64,000 bases of DNA from Pseudomonas sp. Bc-h (lineage in GTDB: Bacteria > Pseudomonadota > Gammaproteobacteria > Pseudomonadales > Pseudomonadaceae): assembly GCF_002080045.1 (NCBI RefSeq), contig NZ_MUIN01000015.1:316006-380005 (forward strand). Direction: 5' to 3'. This document shows, one piece after another, positions 42,933 through 51,754 of the stretch (position 1 is its first letter; the number at the start of each line of letters is the position of its first letter). The notes below the pieces were generated by a model. That model did not search any database. It was not told the DNA's origin and was given only the letters and a program-made list of their open reading frames with translations. A program made the translations under genes and the position numbers.

Positions 42933-43805
42933 TCAAGACAGATTCCGCCGCTCCGCCACCTCAGCCAACACCGCCAGATCCATCTCCCCCTGCCCATGAT
43001 CCACCGCATCCTGCAGATTGGCCCTGATCATATCCGCGCTCGGCATCTGCACCGACACCTGACTCGCCGCCGCCAGAATCAGATCCACATCCTTGAGCCC
43101 CAACACCGCCTTGAACGCAGCCGGTTCATAACGACGTTCACCAATCAACGCGCCATAACCCGAATACACCGGCCCGGTAAAAATCGTGCTCGACACCAGA
43201 TCCACCAGATCCCTGGACCTCAACCCATGACGAGTGACCAGCACCGACGCCTCGCTCATCGCCTCGACGGCAGACACCAGCAAAAAGTTGGTCGCCAGCT
43301 TCATCGCATTGGCCGCCGACGCCTTGTCCCCCAGACGCCAGGTCTTGCGGCCGATCAGGTCAAGGAGAGGCTGGACTTTATCGATGGCATGCTCGGGACC
43401 GGCCGCCAGAATGTTCAATTGTGCCGACGCCGCAACGTTCGGACGCCCCATCACCGGTGCGGCGATATAATCGATACCCTGAGCCTTGTGCAGCTCGGCC
43501 AGTTCATCGGCGAAGGTCACGGCGATGGTCGCCAGGTTGACGTGAATCAGCGGGGCGCTGAGCTGCTTCAGCAACCCCGAATCCAGCAGCACCGCACGCA
43601 GCGCCTTGTCATCGGCGAGCATGCTGAACACCACGTCAGCGGTGAACGCCTGCGCCGGGTCCGACACCGCCTTGGCACCGAGTTCGACCAGTGGTTGCGT
43701 CGCTTGCGGCGAGCGGTTCCAGACCAGCAGTTCGTGCTCGCCTTTGAGCAGATTGGCCGCGATGGCCTGACCCATGTTGCCCAGGCCCAAGAATCCGATT
43801 TTCAT
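42933..43805 (-). CDS. NAD(P)-dependent beta-hydroxyacid dehydrogenase family oxidoreductase
   Basis: 290-residue enzyme of the 3-hydroxyisobutyrate/tartronate-semialdehyde reductase superfamily. It has an N-terminal Rossmann motif (IGFLGLGNMGQAIAANL), the NRSPQ segment after strand two typical of NADP preference, a GRPNVAASAQLNILAAG substrate loop and the catalytic Lys in AANAMKLATNFLL. The family signature around the first loop is slightly altered (APVMGRPNVA), as in imine-reductase-like or GLYR-type members. Substrate is not assignable. Start MKIGFLG at 43805. It ends beside the octanucleotide array. Confidence 0.85.
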   Translation of the reverse strand: MKIGFLGLGNMGQAIAANLLKGEHELLVWNRSPQATQPLVELGAKAVSDPAQAFTADVVFSMLADDKALRAVLLDSGLLKQLSAPLIHVNLATIAVTFADELAELHKAQGIDYIAAPVMGRPNVAASAQLNILAAGPEHAIDKVQPLLDLIGRKTWRLGDKASAANAMKLATNFLLVSAVEAMSEASVLVTRHGLRSRDLVDLVSSTIFTGPVYSGYGALIGERRYEPAAFKAVLGLKDVDLILAAASQVSVQMPSADMIRANLQDAVDHGQGEMDLAVLAEVAERRNLS

Positions 43806-43919
43806 CCGATGTACTCCCCCGTTAACGGCGTGAATGAGTGTCGCCTCTGTGGCGAAGCACTCTAGCACCGCCCGCCGATCCCTGGCGGTAGTACGAAGGT
43901 GTTAACGGTTCAAGTGCAC

Positions 43920-44759
43920 TCAGTGGTCGTGGTCTTCCGGGCCGTCATGCAGCAGGTGGAAGATGTTGCGCTTCATGCGGATGAATTCCGGGTCCATCAC
44001 CATGTCCAGATTGCGCGGCCGGCCGATGGGCACGTCCAGCACTTCCTTGATCCGGCCGGGGCGGGCGCCCATGACGAAAATGCGGTCGCCCAGCAGGATC
44101 GCCTCGTCAATGTCGTGGGTGACGAACAACACGGTTTTCTTGCTGTGTTCCCAGACCTTGAGCAGCAGCTGTTGCATCTGCAGGCGGGTCTGGCTGTCGA
44201 GGGCGCCGAAGGGTTCGTCCATCAGCAGAATCTGCGGGTCGTTCGCCAGCGCGCGGGCAATCGCCACTCGCTGCATCATCCCGCCGGACAACTGCTTGGA
44301 ATAGTTGTCGGCGAAGCGCAGCAGACCGACTTCGTTGAGGTAGAACTCGACGATTTCCTTGCGCTCGGCCGCAGGCATGCCGCGGCGCTTGAGGCCGAAC
44401 TCGATGTTCTTGCGCACAGTCAGCCACGGGAACAGCGTATAGCCCTGGAACACCATGCCGCGATCGGCGCCGGGGCCGTCGACTTGCTGACCGCCGACGT
44501 AGATGTCGCCCGAAGTCGGTTCGGCCAGGCCGGCGGTCAAATACAGCAGGCTGGACTTGCCGCAGCCGGATGGACCGACCAGCACGGCGAACTGCTGATC
44601 GGGGACATCGAACGAGACCTTGTCCAGCGCCGTGAACGTGCTGCCCGACGGGGTCTTGTATTGCAGGGTGACGTTGTCGACCCGCAGGCGCGGAGTGGCC
44701 GCAGCTGCCACGGGAGCCGGGCGAAGTTGGATCGGCGAGGTTGCAGTTACTGAGCCCAT
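43920..44759 (-). CDS. ABC transporter ATP-binding protein (nitrate/sulfonate/taurine type)
   Basis: 279-residue ATPase of the SsuB/TauB family. Walker A GPSGCGKSS, Q-loop VFQGYTLFPW, signature LSGGMMQRVAIARAL, Walker B ILLMDEPFGALD, switch His in FVTHDIDEA. It drives the importer formed with the two genes upstream on the same strand; its start overlaps the permease 3' end by 13 bp. The C-terminus is rich in His/Asp (GPEDHDH). Confidence 0.92.
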   Translation of the reverse strand: MGSVTATSPIQLRPAPVAAAATPRLRVDNVTLQYKTPSGSTFTALDKVSFDVPDQQFAVLVGPSGCGKSSLLYLTAGLAEPTSGDIYVGGQQVDGPGADRGMVFQGYTLFPWLTVRKNIEFGLKRRGMPAAERKEIVEFYLNEVGLLRFADNYSKQLSGGMMQRVAIARALANDPQILLMDEPFGALDSQTRLQMQQLLLKVWEHSKKTVLFVTHDIDEAILLGDRIFVMGARPGRIKEVLDVPIGRPRNLDMVMDPEFIRMKRNIFHLLHDGPEDHDH

Positions 44760-45550
44760 ACGGCCACCTTCAAGCGAAGAAATCTGAATAGTTGATCGGT
44801 GATCAGGCCCAGCAGGCCGATGACCGCGATTGCCAGGAAAATCACGTCGACCTGAAACCCGCGCATGGCCTTGAGGCTCAGGTAACCCAGGCCGCTGGAG
44901 GCGGCGACCAGTTCGGCGACCACCAGATAGGTCCACGCCCAGCCCATGGTCACGCGCAGTGTGTCCAGCACGCCTGGCAATGAAGCGGGGGCGATGACGT
45001 GCAATACAGCGTCCGTGCGGCTGGAACCCAGGGTGTACGACGCGTTGATCAGGTCCTTGGAAATCCCTTTGGAGACGTCGGCGATCATCACCAGTTGCTG
45101 GAAGAACACGCCGAAGATGATGATAGAGACGCGCTGTTCCAGACCGATGCCGATCCACAGGATGAACAGCGGCACGAACGAGGTCACTGGCAGGTAGCGG
45201 ATGAAGTTGACCAGCGGTTCGAGGAACGCTTGCACGACCCGGAAGCTGCCCATCAACAGGCCGATGGGCACTGCGACCACCGACGAGATGATGAAGCCGA
45301 CCATTACCACTTCCACGCTGGCCCACACGTGCGGGCCGAGGGTGCCATCACGGGCCAGGCGCATCGCGGCATCGAAGACCGCGCCCGGTGTCGGCAGGAA
45401 CATCGCCGGCACCACGCCGCCATAGGAAAGAAAGGCCCAGAGGCCGATCAACAGGGCCCAGGCCAGACCGCTGGCGCTCCAGATCACCTGCACCGGCAGG
45501 CTGGTCTTGGGCGTCAGGCAGCGGTTCAGCCACGAATTGCGCTTGGACAT
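44747..45550 (-). CDS. ABC transporter permease (SsuC/TauC type)
   Basis: 267-residue inner-membrane permease with about six helices and the EAA-like cytoplasmic loop (INASYTLGSSRTDAVLHVIAPASLPGVLDTLRV) characteristic of binding-protein-dependent importers. Translationally coupled to the ATPase by a 13-bp overlap and placed 13 bp after the binding-protein gene. Confidence 0.9.
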   Translation of the reverse strand: MSKRNSWLNRCLTPKTSLPVQVIWSASGLAWALLIGLWAFLSYGGVVPAMFLPTPGAVFDAAMRLARDGTLGPHVWASVEVVMVGFIISSVVAVPIGLLMGSFRVVQAFLEPLVNFIRYLPVTSFVPLFILWIGIGLEQRVSIIIFGVFFQQLVMIADVSKGISKDLINASYTLGSSRTDAVLHVIAPASLPGVLDTLRVTMGWAWTYLVVAELVAASSGLGYLSLKAMRGFQVDVIFLAIAVIGLLGLITDQLFRFLRLKVAVWAQ

Positions 45551-45563
45551 GAGGTGCTCCTGG

Positions 45564-46550
45564 TTATTTCGGGCTGATGAAACGGTTGTCGATCAGGTCG
45601 CTGTAGCTCACGTTGTACGGCTTGCCCTGCAACTCGCTGGCGGTTTCGTTGGCCAGTTTGATGACCGTGGCGGCGTCGCCGGTGCTGCCGTTGCTGCCCA
45701 GCAGTTTTTCGCTCATGGCCTGATCATAGAAGCGCACGCCCTTGGCTGCGGCTTCCAGTTCCGCCGGGTCGGCGAGGTAGCCACCCACGCCCTTGGCCAT
45801 GATCGCGTAGGCTTCTTTCGGGTGGTCCTTGGTGTACTGCACGGCTTTGTACAGGCCCGCGACCAGCGCCTTGACGTCAGCCTGTTGCTTGTCGATCACA
45901 TCGCAGCTCAGGGCCACGACATCGACGATCACACCCGGCGTGGTGCTGCTGTCCACCAAAACCTTGCCTTGCTGCTTGTTGCGCACGGTGGTCAGGTGCG
46001 GCTCCCAGGTCACGGCGGCCGGTACGCGACCGGCGATGAAGGCGGTGGCAGCGTCGTCGGCGGTCATGTTCTGGATGGTCAGGTCGCTCATCTTCATGCC
46101 GGCGTTTTTCAGCAGGTAGTTGAGCCAGAACTGCGACACCGATCCTTCGTTGACCGCAACCGCCTTGCCCTTGAGGTCCTGCAGGCTGTTGATGTCCTTG
46201 CCCACCAGCACACCGTCGCCGCCATGGCTTTCGTCCAGCGCGGCCACGGCCTTGAAGCAGAACTGTGGACGGTACTTGAGGATTTCATCGAGGGTGGAAG
46301 CTGAGCCGGACAACTTGCCGGAGGCTTGAGCGGCCATGTACATCGAGGCTTCTTCGATGGTCGGCAGCTCGACGGTCAGGCCGCCTTCCTTGAAGTAGCC
46401 CAGATCCTTGGCCAGGTACAGGGTGCCGTAACCCACCCAGGTGGTGTGTCCGATGGACAGGGTGCCGGCCTGGGCGCCACTGGCGATGCCGGCAGCCATT
46501 GCAGTCAGGGCCAGCGGACGCACGCAGCGCGATACGAAAGACTTGATCAT
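45564..46550 (-). CDS. ABC transporter substrate-binding protein (NMT1/THI5, SsuA-like)
   Basis: 328-residue periplasmic binding protein with a signal peptide (LALTAMAAGIASGAQA) and the NMT1/SsuA-like fold (HTTWVGYGTLYLAKDLGYFKEGGL, VTWEPHLTTVRN). First gene of a three-gene importer. The family handles nitrate, sulfonates, taurine, riboflavin precursors and pyrimidine precursors. Nearby amino-alcohol-type oxidation genes suggest a nitrogen- or sulfur-containing organic substrate, but the ligand is not readable. Confidence 0.88.
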   Translation of the reverse strand: MIKSFVSRCVRPLALTAMAAGIASGAQAGTLSIGHTTWVGYGTLYLAKDLGYFKEGGLTVELPTIEEASMYMAAQASGKLSGSASTLDEILKYRPQFCFKAVAALDESHGGDGVLVGKDINSLQDLKGKAVAVNEGSVSQFWLNYLLKNAGMKMSDLTIQNMTADDAATAFIAGRVPAAVTWEPHLTTVRNKQQGKVLVDSSTTPGVIVDVVALSCDVIDKQQADVKALVAGLYKAVQYTKDHPKEAYAIMAKGVGGYLADPAELEAAAKGVRFYDQAMSEKLLGSNGSTGDAATVIKLANETASELQGKPYNVSYSDLIDNRFISPK

Positions 46551-46776
46551 TGAACACTCCCGGATGGTGGTTTTTTAATTCGAATATGTCTCGGGGCAGT
46601 GGGGCTAGACGCCAAAAACTTGAAACGCTCGTGGCCTCTGACGGACCTTTTGCCTCTGTGGGGCAGGGTTGATGTTGGCCGATGTCGAGGGATACGAAAA
46701 TTAGTAAATATGTGGTCCCTGATGAGGAAAAAACTGGGGTGGGCAATGGTGTTCGAAGCTGGGGCAGGCGCAACAA

Positions 46777-46810
46777 AAACGCCGCTTCCCGGTGCAGGAA
46801 TGCGGCGTTT
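46777..46810 (-). terminator. Rho-independent terminator of the GMC/NCS1/aldehyde dehydrogenase operon
   Basis: 9-bp stem AAACGCCGC/GCGGCGTTT (46777-46785 and 46802-46810) with a 16-nt loop; read on the minus strand it ends in GCGGCGTTTTT. Confidence 0.75.
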
Positions 46811-46897
46811 AATGGCTTTGGAGGCAGTCTCGAAAAGAGCCCAGAGTCTCCCACACGTACTGCGGCGAACCTGGGTCGGGCGGGCAGCGCACGGTCC

Positions 46898-46922
46898 GTG
46901 GGAGGGAGCTTGCTCGCGAAGC
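46898..46922. repeat. Single REP element
   Basis: GTGGGAGGGAGCTTGCTCGC followed by GAAGC, a forward copy of the main REP class, abutting the end of the GMC oxidoreductase gene. Confidence 0.8.
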
Positions 46923-46925
46923 TTT

Positions 46926-48560
46926 TCAGCTGATTGCGGCGGACCTGGTGGTTTCTTTGATAGCGCTCTGCGTACTCCCACGCAAAATCATCTCCGCCGC
47001 CTTCTCCCCGATCATGATGCACGGGGCATTGGTATTGCCGCTGATCAAGGTCGGCATGATCGAGGCGTCGACCACTCGAAGCCCTTCGATACCGTGCACC
47101 TTCAGGTCCGGCCCGACCACGCTCATCGGGTCGACCCCCATCTTGCAGGTGCCCACCGGATGGAACACTGTCGCTGCGTACTCACGCACGTAGGTCATCA
47201 GTTGCTCGTCGGTCTGTACGTCTTTGCCGGGGAGCATCTCTATGCCGCGAATGCCGTCGAATTGCTGATCGGCAAGGATCTTGCGCGCCAGCTTCAGCCC
47301 TTCGATCAGCACTTTTGCGTCTTCAGGGTCGGACAGAAAGTTGAAGTCGATGACCGGCTTGCCGCTCCGATCCAGGCGCAACTCGCCAATGCTTTTAGGT
47401 CGCAACACACAGGTGTGTACCGCATAACCGTGGCCCCATTCGAACAACCGCCCGCGATGGCTGCGATAACCCGGCACGAAGTGAAACTGCACGTCGGGCA
47501 GCGCCTCTGCCAGAGGCGTGCGCGCGAAGCCACCGGCTTCGACGTAGTTGGTGGTCAGCCAGCCTTTCTTGCCGAGCACATAGCGCAGCGGCGACAGCAG
47601 AATGCTCGGCAACGAACCTAGGGAGAACCCCAGGGTCAGCGGGCTTTTCGAGCGTACGGTGATCAAGCCGTCGAGGTGATCCTGCAGGTTTCTGCCGACC
47701 CCGGGCAGGTCATGCTCGACCTTGATCCCGGCGTTTTTCAGTTCGCCGGCCGGACCGATACCCGACGCCAGAAGCAGGCTCGGGCTGGCGAGAGAACCTG
47801 CCGACAGAATGACCTCGCGACGCGCAGTCAGGCGGGTTTGCTGCCCCTCCGACACTACCCGCACGCCCTTGGCTACGCGCTGTTCGAGGATCAGCGATTG
47901 CACCGCGCAATCGGTGATGACCGTGAGGTTGGGTCGGTCGAGCACCGGCGCAACAAAGGCGCGATAACTGGACAGGCGTCTGGCGTCTTTCTGGGTCAGG
48001 TTGTAGATGCCACAACCCTCAAGCTGCTCGCCGTTGAAGTCATCGTTGCGGCGAATGCCGACCTTCTGCGCGGCTTTGACGAACAGCTGCGACACCGGGT
48101 TCGGGTCGCGTGCGGCTTCAACGTTCAACTCGCCATGAAAGCCATGCAGGCGCGAGTCCTGACCAAGGCGGTTGTTCTCGGACTTCTTGAAGAACGGCAG
48201 CACGCTGTTCCAGTCCCAGCCTGGGCAACCGGCTTCGGCCCAGCGGTCGTAATCGCTGGCATGGCCGCGAATGTAGATCATGCTGTTCATCGAACTCGAG
48301 CCACCCAACGCTTTGCCGCGTGGGGTGTGCAGGCTGCGGCCGTTGAGGTTTTTCTGCGGCGCGGAGAAGAAATTCCAGCTGTACTTCTTGCTCTTGTACA
48401 GCGTGATGGTCCCGGCGGGCGTCTGGATGCGCAGGTTGTTGTCATGGCTGCCGGCCTCGATCAGACAGACGCTGACGGCCGGGTCCGCACTCAAGCGGTT
48501 CGCCAGCACGCAACCGGACGAACCGGCGCCGACAATGATGTAGTCGAAGTCGGTTTTCAT
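46926..48560 (-). CDS. GMC-family FAD-dependent alcohol/choline-type oxidoreductase
   Basis: 544-residue flavoprotein. FAD-binding N-terminus DYIIVGAGSSGCVLANRLS, GMC signature 1 in RGKALGGSSSMNSMIYIRG, signature 2 in ILSAGSLASPSLLLASGIG, and the C-terminal catalytic block VFHPVGTCKMG with the second His/Asn in ISGNTNAPCIMIGEKAAEMIL. Relatives oxidise choline, long-chain or polyethylene-glycol alcohols. The start at 48560 overlaps the NCS1 stop in an ATGA, so the two proteins are coupled. With the aldehyde dehydrogenase two genes upstream, an alcohol-to-acid pathway is likely. The substrate, perhaps an amino or polyamine-derived alcohol, is unknown. Confidence 0.9.
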   Translation of the reverse strand: MKTDFDYIIVGAGSSGCVLANRLSADPAVSVCLIEAGSHDNNLRIQTPAGTITLYKSKKYSWNFFSAPQKNLNGRSLHTPRGKALGGSSSMNSMIYIRGHASDYDRWAEAGCPGWDWNSVLPFFKKSENNRLGQDSRLHGFHGELNVEAARDPNPVSQLFVKAAQKVGIRRNDDFNGEQLEGCGIYNLTQKDARRLSSYRAFVAPVLDRPNLTVITDCAVQSLILEQRVAKGVRVVSEGQQTRLTARREVILSAGSLASPSLLLASGIGPAGELKNAGIKVEHDLPGVGRNLQDHLDGLITVRSKSPLTLGFSLGSLPSILLSPLRYVLGKKGWLTTNYVEAGGFARTPLAEALPDVQFHFVPGYRSHRGRLFEWGHGYAVHTCVLRPKSIGELRLDRSGKPVIDFNFLSDPEDAKVLIEGLKLARKILADQQFDGIRGIEMLPGKDVQTDEQLMTYVREYAATVFHPVGTCKMGVDPMSVVGPDLKVHGIEGLRVVDASIMPTLISGNTNAPCIMIGEKAAEMILRGSTQSAIKETTRSAAIS

Positions 48561-49957
48561 GCGTTCCTCCCGACGGCGCTCAGCGCCTGCTTGCGGCCGC
48601 GGCGCTGACTCGCCAGGTAGTAAACCGGCGAGATCACCAGCAGCCCGACGATCCACGACACATCGGCGCCCCCCATGGCCTTGGCGATCACCCCGGTGTA
48701 CAACTCGGTGGCCATGAACGGGATCTGCACCAGAATGCCGAGCACGTAGCAGCCCACAGCCGTCCAGTTGAAATAGCCATAGATGCCGCCATCGCGACGG
48801 AAGAACGAGGCCACGTCGTAGCTGCCGTGAGCGACCAGGTAGTAGTCCACCAGATTGATCGCGGTCCACGGCACCAGCACGTAAAGCAGCAGAAGAATGA
48901 AGTTGGTGTAGTTGGCCATGAAGTCGTCCTGCCCCAGCAATGCCAGGGTCAGCGAGATCGAGAACAGCACCAGCGCGGTGATCGCGCGGGAGAGGGCGCC
49001 GGCCGACCATTTAGGCACCAGCGTCTGACCGACCGTGATCGCCGAGAGCGTGCCGCAATACAGGTTCATCGCGTTGGTTGCGGCGATGCCGATGGAGAAC
49101 ACAGCGACCACCAGCGTCGCGATGCTGCCGGTCATTTCGATCAGCCCGGCAATAATGTCGCCTTCGACGCACAAACCGACGACCACCCCCAATGCCATCG
49201 GCAGGATCGAACCCAGGCAGCAGCCCCAGTAGCTGGACCAGAACGCGGCCTTGCCACCGGTATCGGCGGGCATGTAGCGCGAGTAGTCCGAGACGTAGGG
49301 CGCGTACGCCAGTTGCCACAGCGCCGCGATCGACAGGGTGCCGAGGAAGCCCGCCAGGTTCATTTCGTTGCGTTGCAGGAAGTCTGCTGGCAGGCCGTGC
49401 ACGGCGATGATCCAGACGAAGCACAGCAACAGAATCGCGCCGGACAGATACGACATGATGCGCGTGTAGGCGTGGATCAGGCGATAGCCGAACACCGTCG
49501 CCACGACGCTGATCAGGCCCACCAGCACGATGCCCTGATTGGTGCTGAACATCGCGTAGCGGCTGTGCAGCGACTGCCCGCCAAGCACCAGATTGGAGGC
49601 GAAGAAGCCCAGATACATGATCACCACCAGGGCGACCACCAGTAGCGAGCCGTAGGAGCCGAACTGGCCGCGGGTTTGGACCATCTGCGGCACACCCAGT
49701 TGCGGGCCTTGCGCCGAGTGCAGGGCCATGAAGATCCCGCCGATCAGGTTGCCGAGAATCAGTGCGGTCATTGCCGCCATGAACGGCAGTTTGAAGACGG
49801 TCACAGCCAACGCGCCGGTGACCACGGTCAGCAACATGATGTTGGAGCCGAACCAGATGGTGAAAAGATCGCGGGCGCGGCCGTGACGCTGATCGGCGGC
49901 GATGGGCTGGATGGTGCTCAGTTCGAGGGTTGCTGCGCTTGGTTCGTTGTTAGTCAT
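48557..49957 (-). CDS. NCS1-family permease (purine/cytosine/thiamine-type)
   Basis: 466-residue inner-membrane symporter with about twelve helices. NCS1 features: FTIWFGSNIMLLTVVTGAL in TM1, GPQLGVPQMVQTRGQFG, APYVSDYSRYMP and LVPWTAINLVDYY. It lies between the aldehyde dehydrogenase (33 bp away) and the GMC oxidoreductase (4-bp overlap), so it presumably imports the substrate those enzymes oxidise, most likely a nitrogen-containing compound. Confidence 0.88.
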   Translation of the reverse strand: MTNNEPSAATLELSTIQPIAADQRHGRARDLFTIWFGSNIMLLTVVTGALAVTVFKLPFMAAMTALILGNLIGGIFMALHSAQGPQLGVPQMVQTRGQFGSYGSLLVVALVVIMYLGFFASNLVLGGQSLHSRYAMFSTNQGIVLVGLISVVATVFGYRLIHAYTRIMSYLSGAILLLCFVWIIAVHGLPADFLQRNEMNLAGFLGTLSIAALWQLAYAPYVSDYSRYMPADTGGKAAFWSSYWGCCLGSILPMALGVVVGLCVEGDIIAGLIEMTGSIATLVVAVFSIGIAATNAMNLYCGTLSAITVGQTLVPKWSAGALSRAITALVLFSISLTLALLGQDDFMANYTNFILLLLYVLVPWTAINLVDYYLVAHGSYDVASFFRRDGGIYGYFNWTAVGCYVLGILVQIPFMATELYTGVIAKAMGGADVSWIVGLLVISPVYYLASQRRGRKQALSAVGRNA

Positions 49958-49990
49958 GCGGATTCACTCAAGTTGTTCCAGGGCGACGAC

Positions 49991-51481
49991 TCAGCGCAAC
50001 TGAAACCAGGTGGTTTTCAGCTGGGTGTATTTGTCGAAGGAATGCAGCGACAGGTCGCGGCCGAAGCCCGATTGCTTGCCGCCACCGAAGGGTACGGTCA
50101 CGTCCAGAGCGTCCACGGTGTTCACCGACACGGTCCCGGCATTCAAGCGGCTGGCCACGCGATGGGCGCGATTGAGGTCATCGCTCCACACCGATGCGGC
50201 AAGGCCGTAGATGTGATCGTTGGCCATCTGCACGGCCTGGTCTTCGTCGTCGAACGCAGTGATTGCAAGCACCGGGCCGAACACCTCTTCGCGGGATAGA
50301 CGCATGTCCGGCGTGACGTGTGTGAACAGGGTCGGCTGAATGAAATTGTTCGAGCCGTTGATCATCACCCGGTCGCCGCCCGCCACCAGACGCGCGCCGC
50401 TGGAGCTGGCTCCGGCGATGTAATCCATCACCCGCGCCGCTTGAGTGGAATCGACGATGGCGCCCATTTTGCTCGAAGGATCGAGCGGATCGCCGGGCTG
50501 CCAGTGCTGCGCCTTTGCGATCATGCGCTCGACGAACTCGTCATGAATCGAACGCTGCACCAGCAGTCGCGAGTTGGCCGAGCACACTTCGCCCTGATTG
50601 AAGAAAATCCCGAAAGCGGCTTTCTCGGCCGCCAGATCCAGATCCTGACAGTCGGCGAACACCAGATTCGGGCTCTTGCCACCGCACTCCAGCCACACCT
50701 GCTTCAGGTTCGACTGCGCGGCGTATTGCATGAAGTATTTGCCGACCTGCGTCGAGCCAGTGAACGCCAGCGCGTCGACGTCCGAGTGCAATCCCAGCGC
50801 GCGCCCGGCATGTTCGCCCAAACCGGTGACCACGTTGAACACGCCTTCCGGTACGCCCGCTTCAAGGGCCAGTTCCGCCAGGCGCAGTGCCGAAAACGGC
50901 GATTGCTCGGCGGGCTTGAGAATCACGCTGTTACCCGCCGCCAGCGCTGGGGCCAGCTTCCAGGCGGCCATGTCCAGCGGGAAGTTCCACGGCACCACCG
51001 CAGCGATCACGCCCAGCGGCACGCGGGTGATGGTCGCCAGGGTGCCGGGCCCGGTGGGCGCGACCTGATCGTAGAGTTTGTCGAGGCTTTCGGCGTACCA
51101 GGCGAAGACGTGGGCGGCGCCGGGCACATCGATGCTGTAGGCGTCCATCACCGGCTTGCCCATGCTCAGCGAGTCCAGCAGTGCCAGCTCTTCGCGATGC
51201 GCCAGAATCAACTCCGACAGGCGCAGCAGAATCGCCTTGCGCTCCTTGGGCTGCATGCGCGCCCACGGCCCGCTTTCAAAACTCTTGCGCGCGACGCGGA
51301 CAGCCAGGTCGACATCCGCATCCGAACAGGCCGCCACGTTTGCCAGCACGGCATTGGTGGCGGGGTTGATGACGGCGAACGTCTCACCGCTCTGCGCCTG
51401 ATGAATGTTCCCCGCGATCAGAGAAGCGTCGATAAAACGCTGGTGTTCGGCAAGGCGTTGCCAGGTTTTGAAATCCGTCAC
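49991..51481 (-). CDS. Aldehyde dehydrogenase (PuuC/KauB-like, aminoaldehyde type)
   Basis: 496-residue NAD(P)-dependent dehydrogenase. Catalytic Cys in FNQGEVCSANSR, general-base Glu in WLECGGKSPN, cofactor block VVPWNFPLDMAAWKLAPALAAGN and FTGSTQVGKYF. The sequence most resembles gamma-glutamyl-gamma-aminobutyraldehyde or 4-guanidinobutyraldehyde dehydrogenases. The start is set by the ribosome site: GGAG lies 8 bp before the GTG at 51481 (VTDFKTW), whereas the GTG at 51490 would be too close to it. First gene of the ALDH-NCS1-GMC operon. Confidence 0.88.
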   Translation of the reverse strand: MTDFKTWQRLAEHQRFIDASLIAGNIHQAQSGETFAVINPATNAVLANVAACSDADVDLAVRVARKSFESGPWARMQPKERKAILLRLSELILAHREELALLDSLSMGKPVMDAYSIDVPGAAHVFAWYAESLDKLYDQVAPTGPGTLATITRVPLGVIAAVVPWNFPLDMAAWKLAPALAAGNSVILKPAEQSPFSALRLAELALEAGVPEGVFNVVTGLGEHAGRALGLHSDVDALAFTGSTQVGKYFMQYAAQSNLKQVWLECGGKSPNLVFADCQDLDLAAEKAAFGIFFNQGEVCSANSRLLVQRSIHDEFVERMIAKAQHWQPGDPLDPSSKMGAIVDSTQAARVMDYIAGASSSGARLVAGGDRVMINGSNNFIQPTLFTHVTPDMRLSREEVFGPVLAITAFDDEDQAVQMANDHIYGLAASVWSDDLNRAHRVASRLNAGTVSVNTVDALDVTVPFGGGKQSGFGRDLSLHSFDKYTQLKTTWFQLR

Positions 51482-51607
51482 TGCACACACTCCTTCAATG
51501 GCCTCTGCGGACCATGTTCACGATCAGTGGTGCCGATAGTGGGCGATGTGACGGGGGCAGGAAATTATTAAAAATGTCTTCGCTATCGATAAAAAAACTC
51601 GCCAATA

Positions 51608-51635
51608 ACGCACCTTTGCGGTGCGTTGCGCACCG
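51608..51635. promoter_or_regulatory. Overlapping, mutually exclusive inverted repeats
   Basis: ACGCACC (51608-51614) pairs with GGTGCGT (51620-51626), while CGGTGCG (51619-51625) also pairs with CGCACCG (51629-51635). Situated in the 273-bp divergent spacer between the aldehyde dehydrogenase operon and a LysR gene; a candidate operator with two alternative pairings. Confidence 0.45.
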
Positions 51636-51754
51636 TTTCGGGGTCAGTTTTTTTAGCTTCAATGGGCAGGAATTTGCTTGTTTCTCATAGGCTTTGAACA
51701 TCGCAGAATAGCGCGCAAGATCCGAGGTCACGGTTCAGCGAATTCGAGGTAGCA

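Larger units (their letters stand above)
46551..46925. other. Intergenic region with terminator and REP
   Basis: 375 bp without a gene. It holds the presumed promoter of the importer operon, an intrinsic terminator for the operon entering from the right and one REP copy. Confidence 0.65.
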
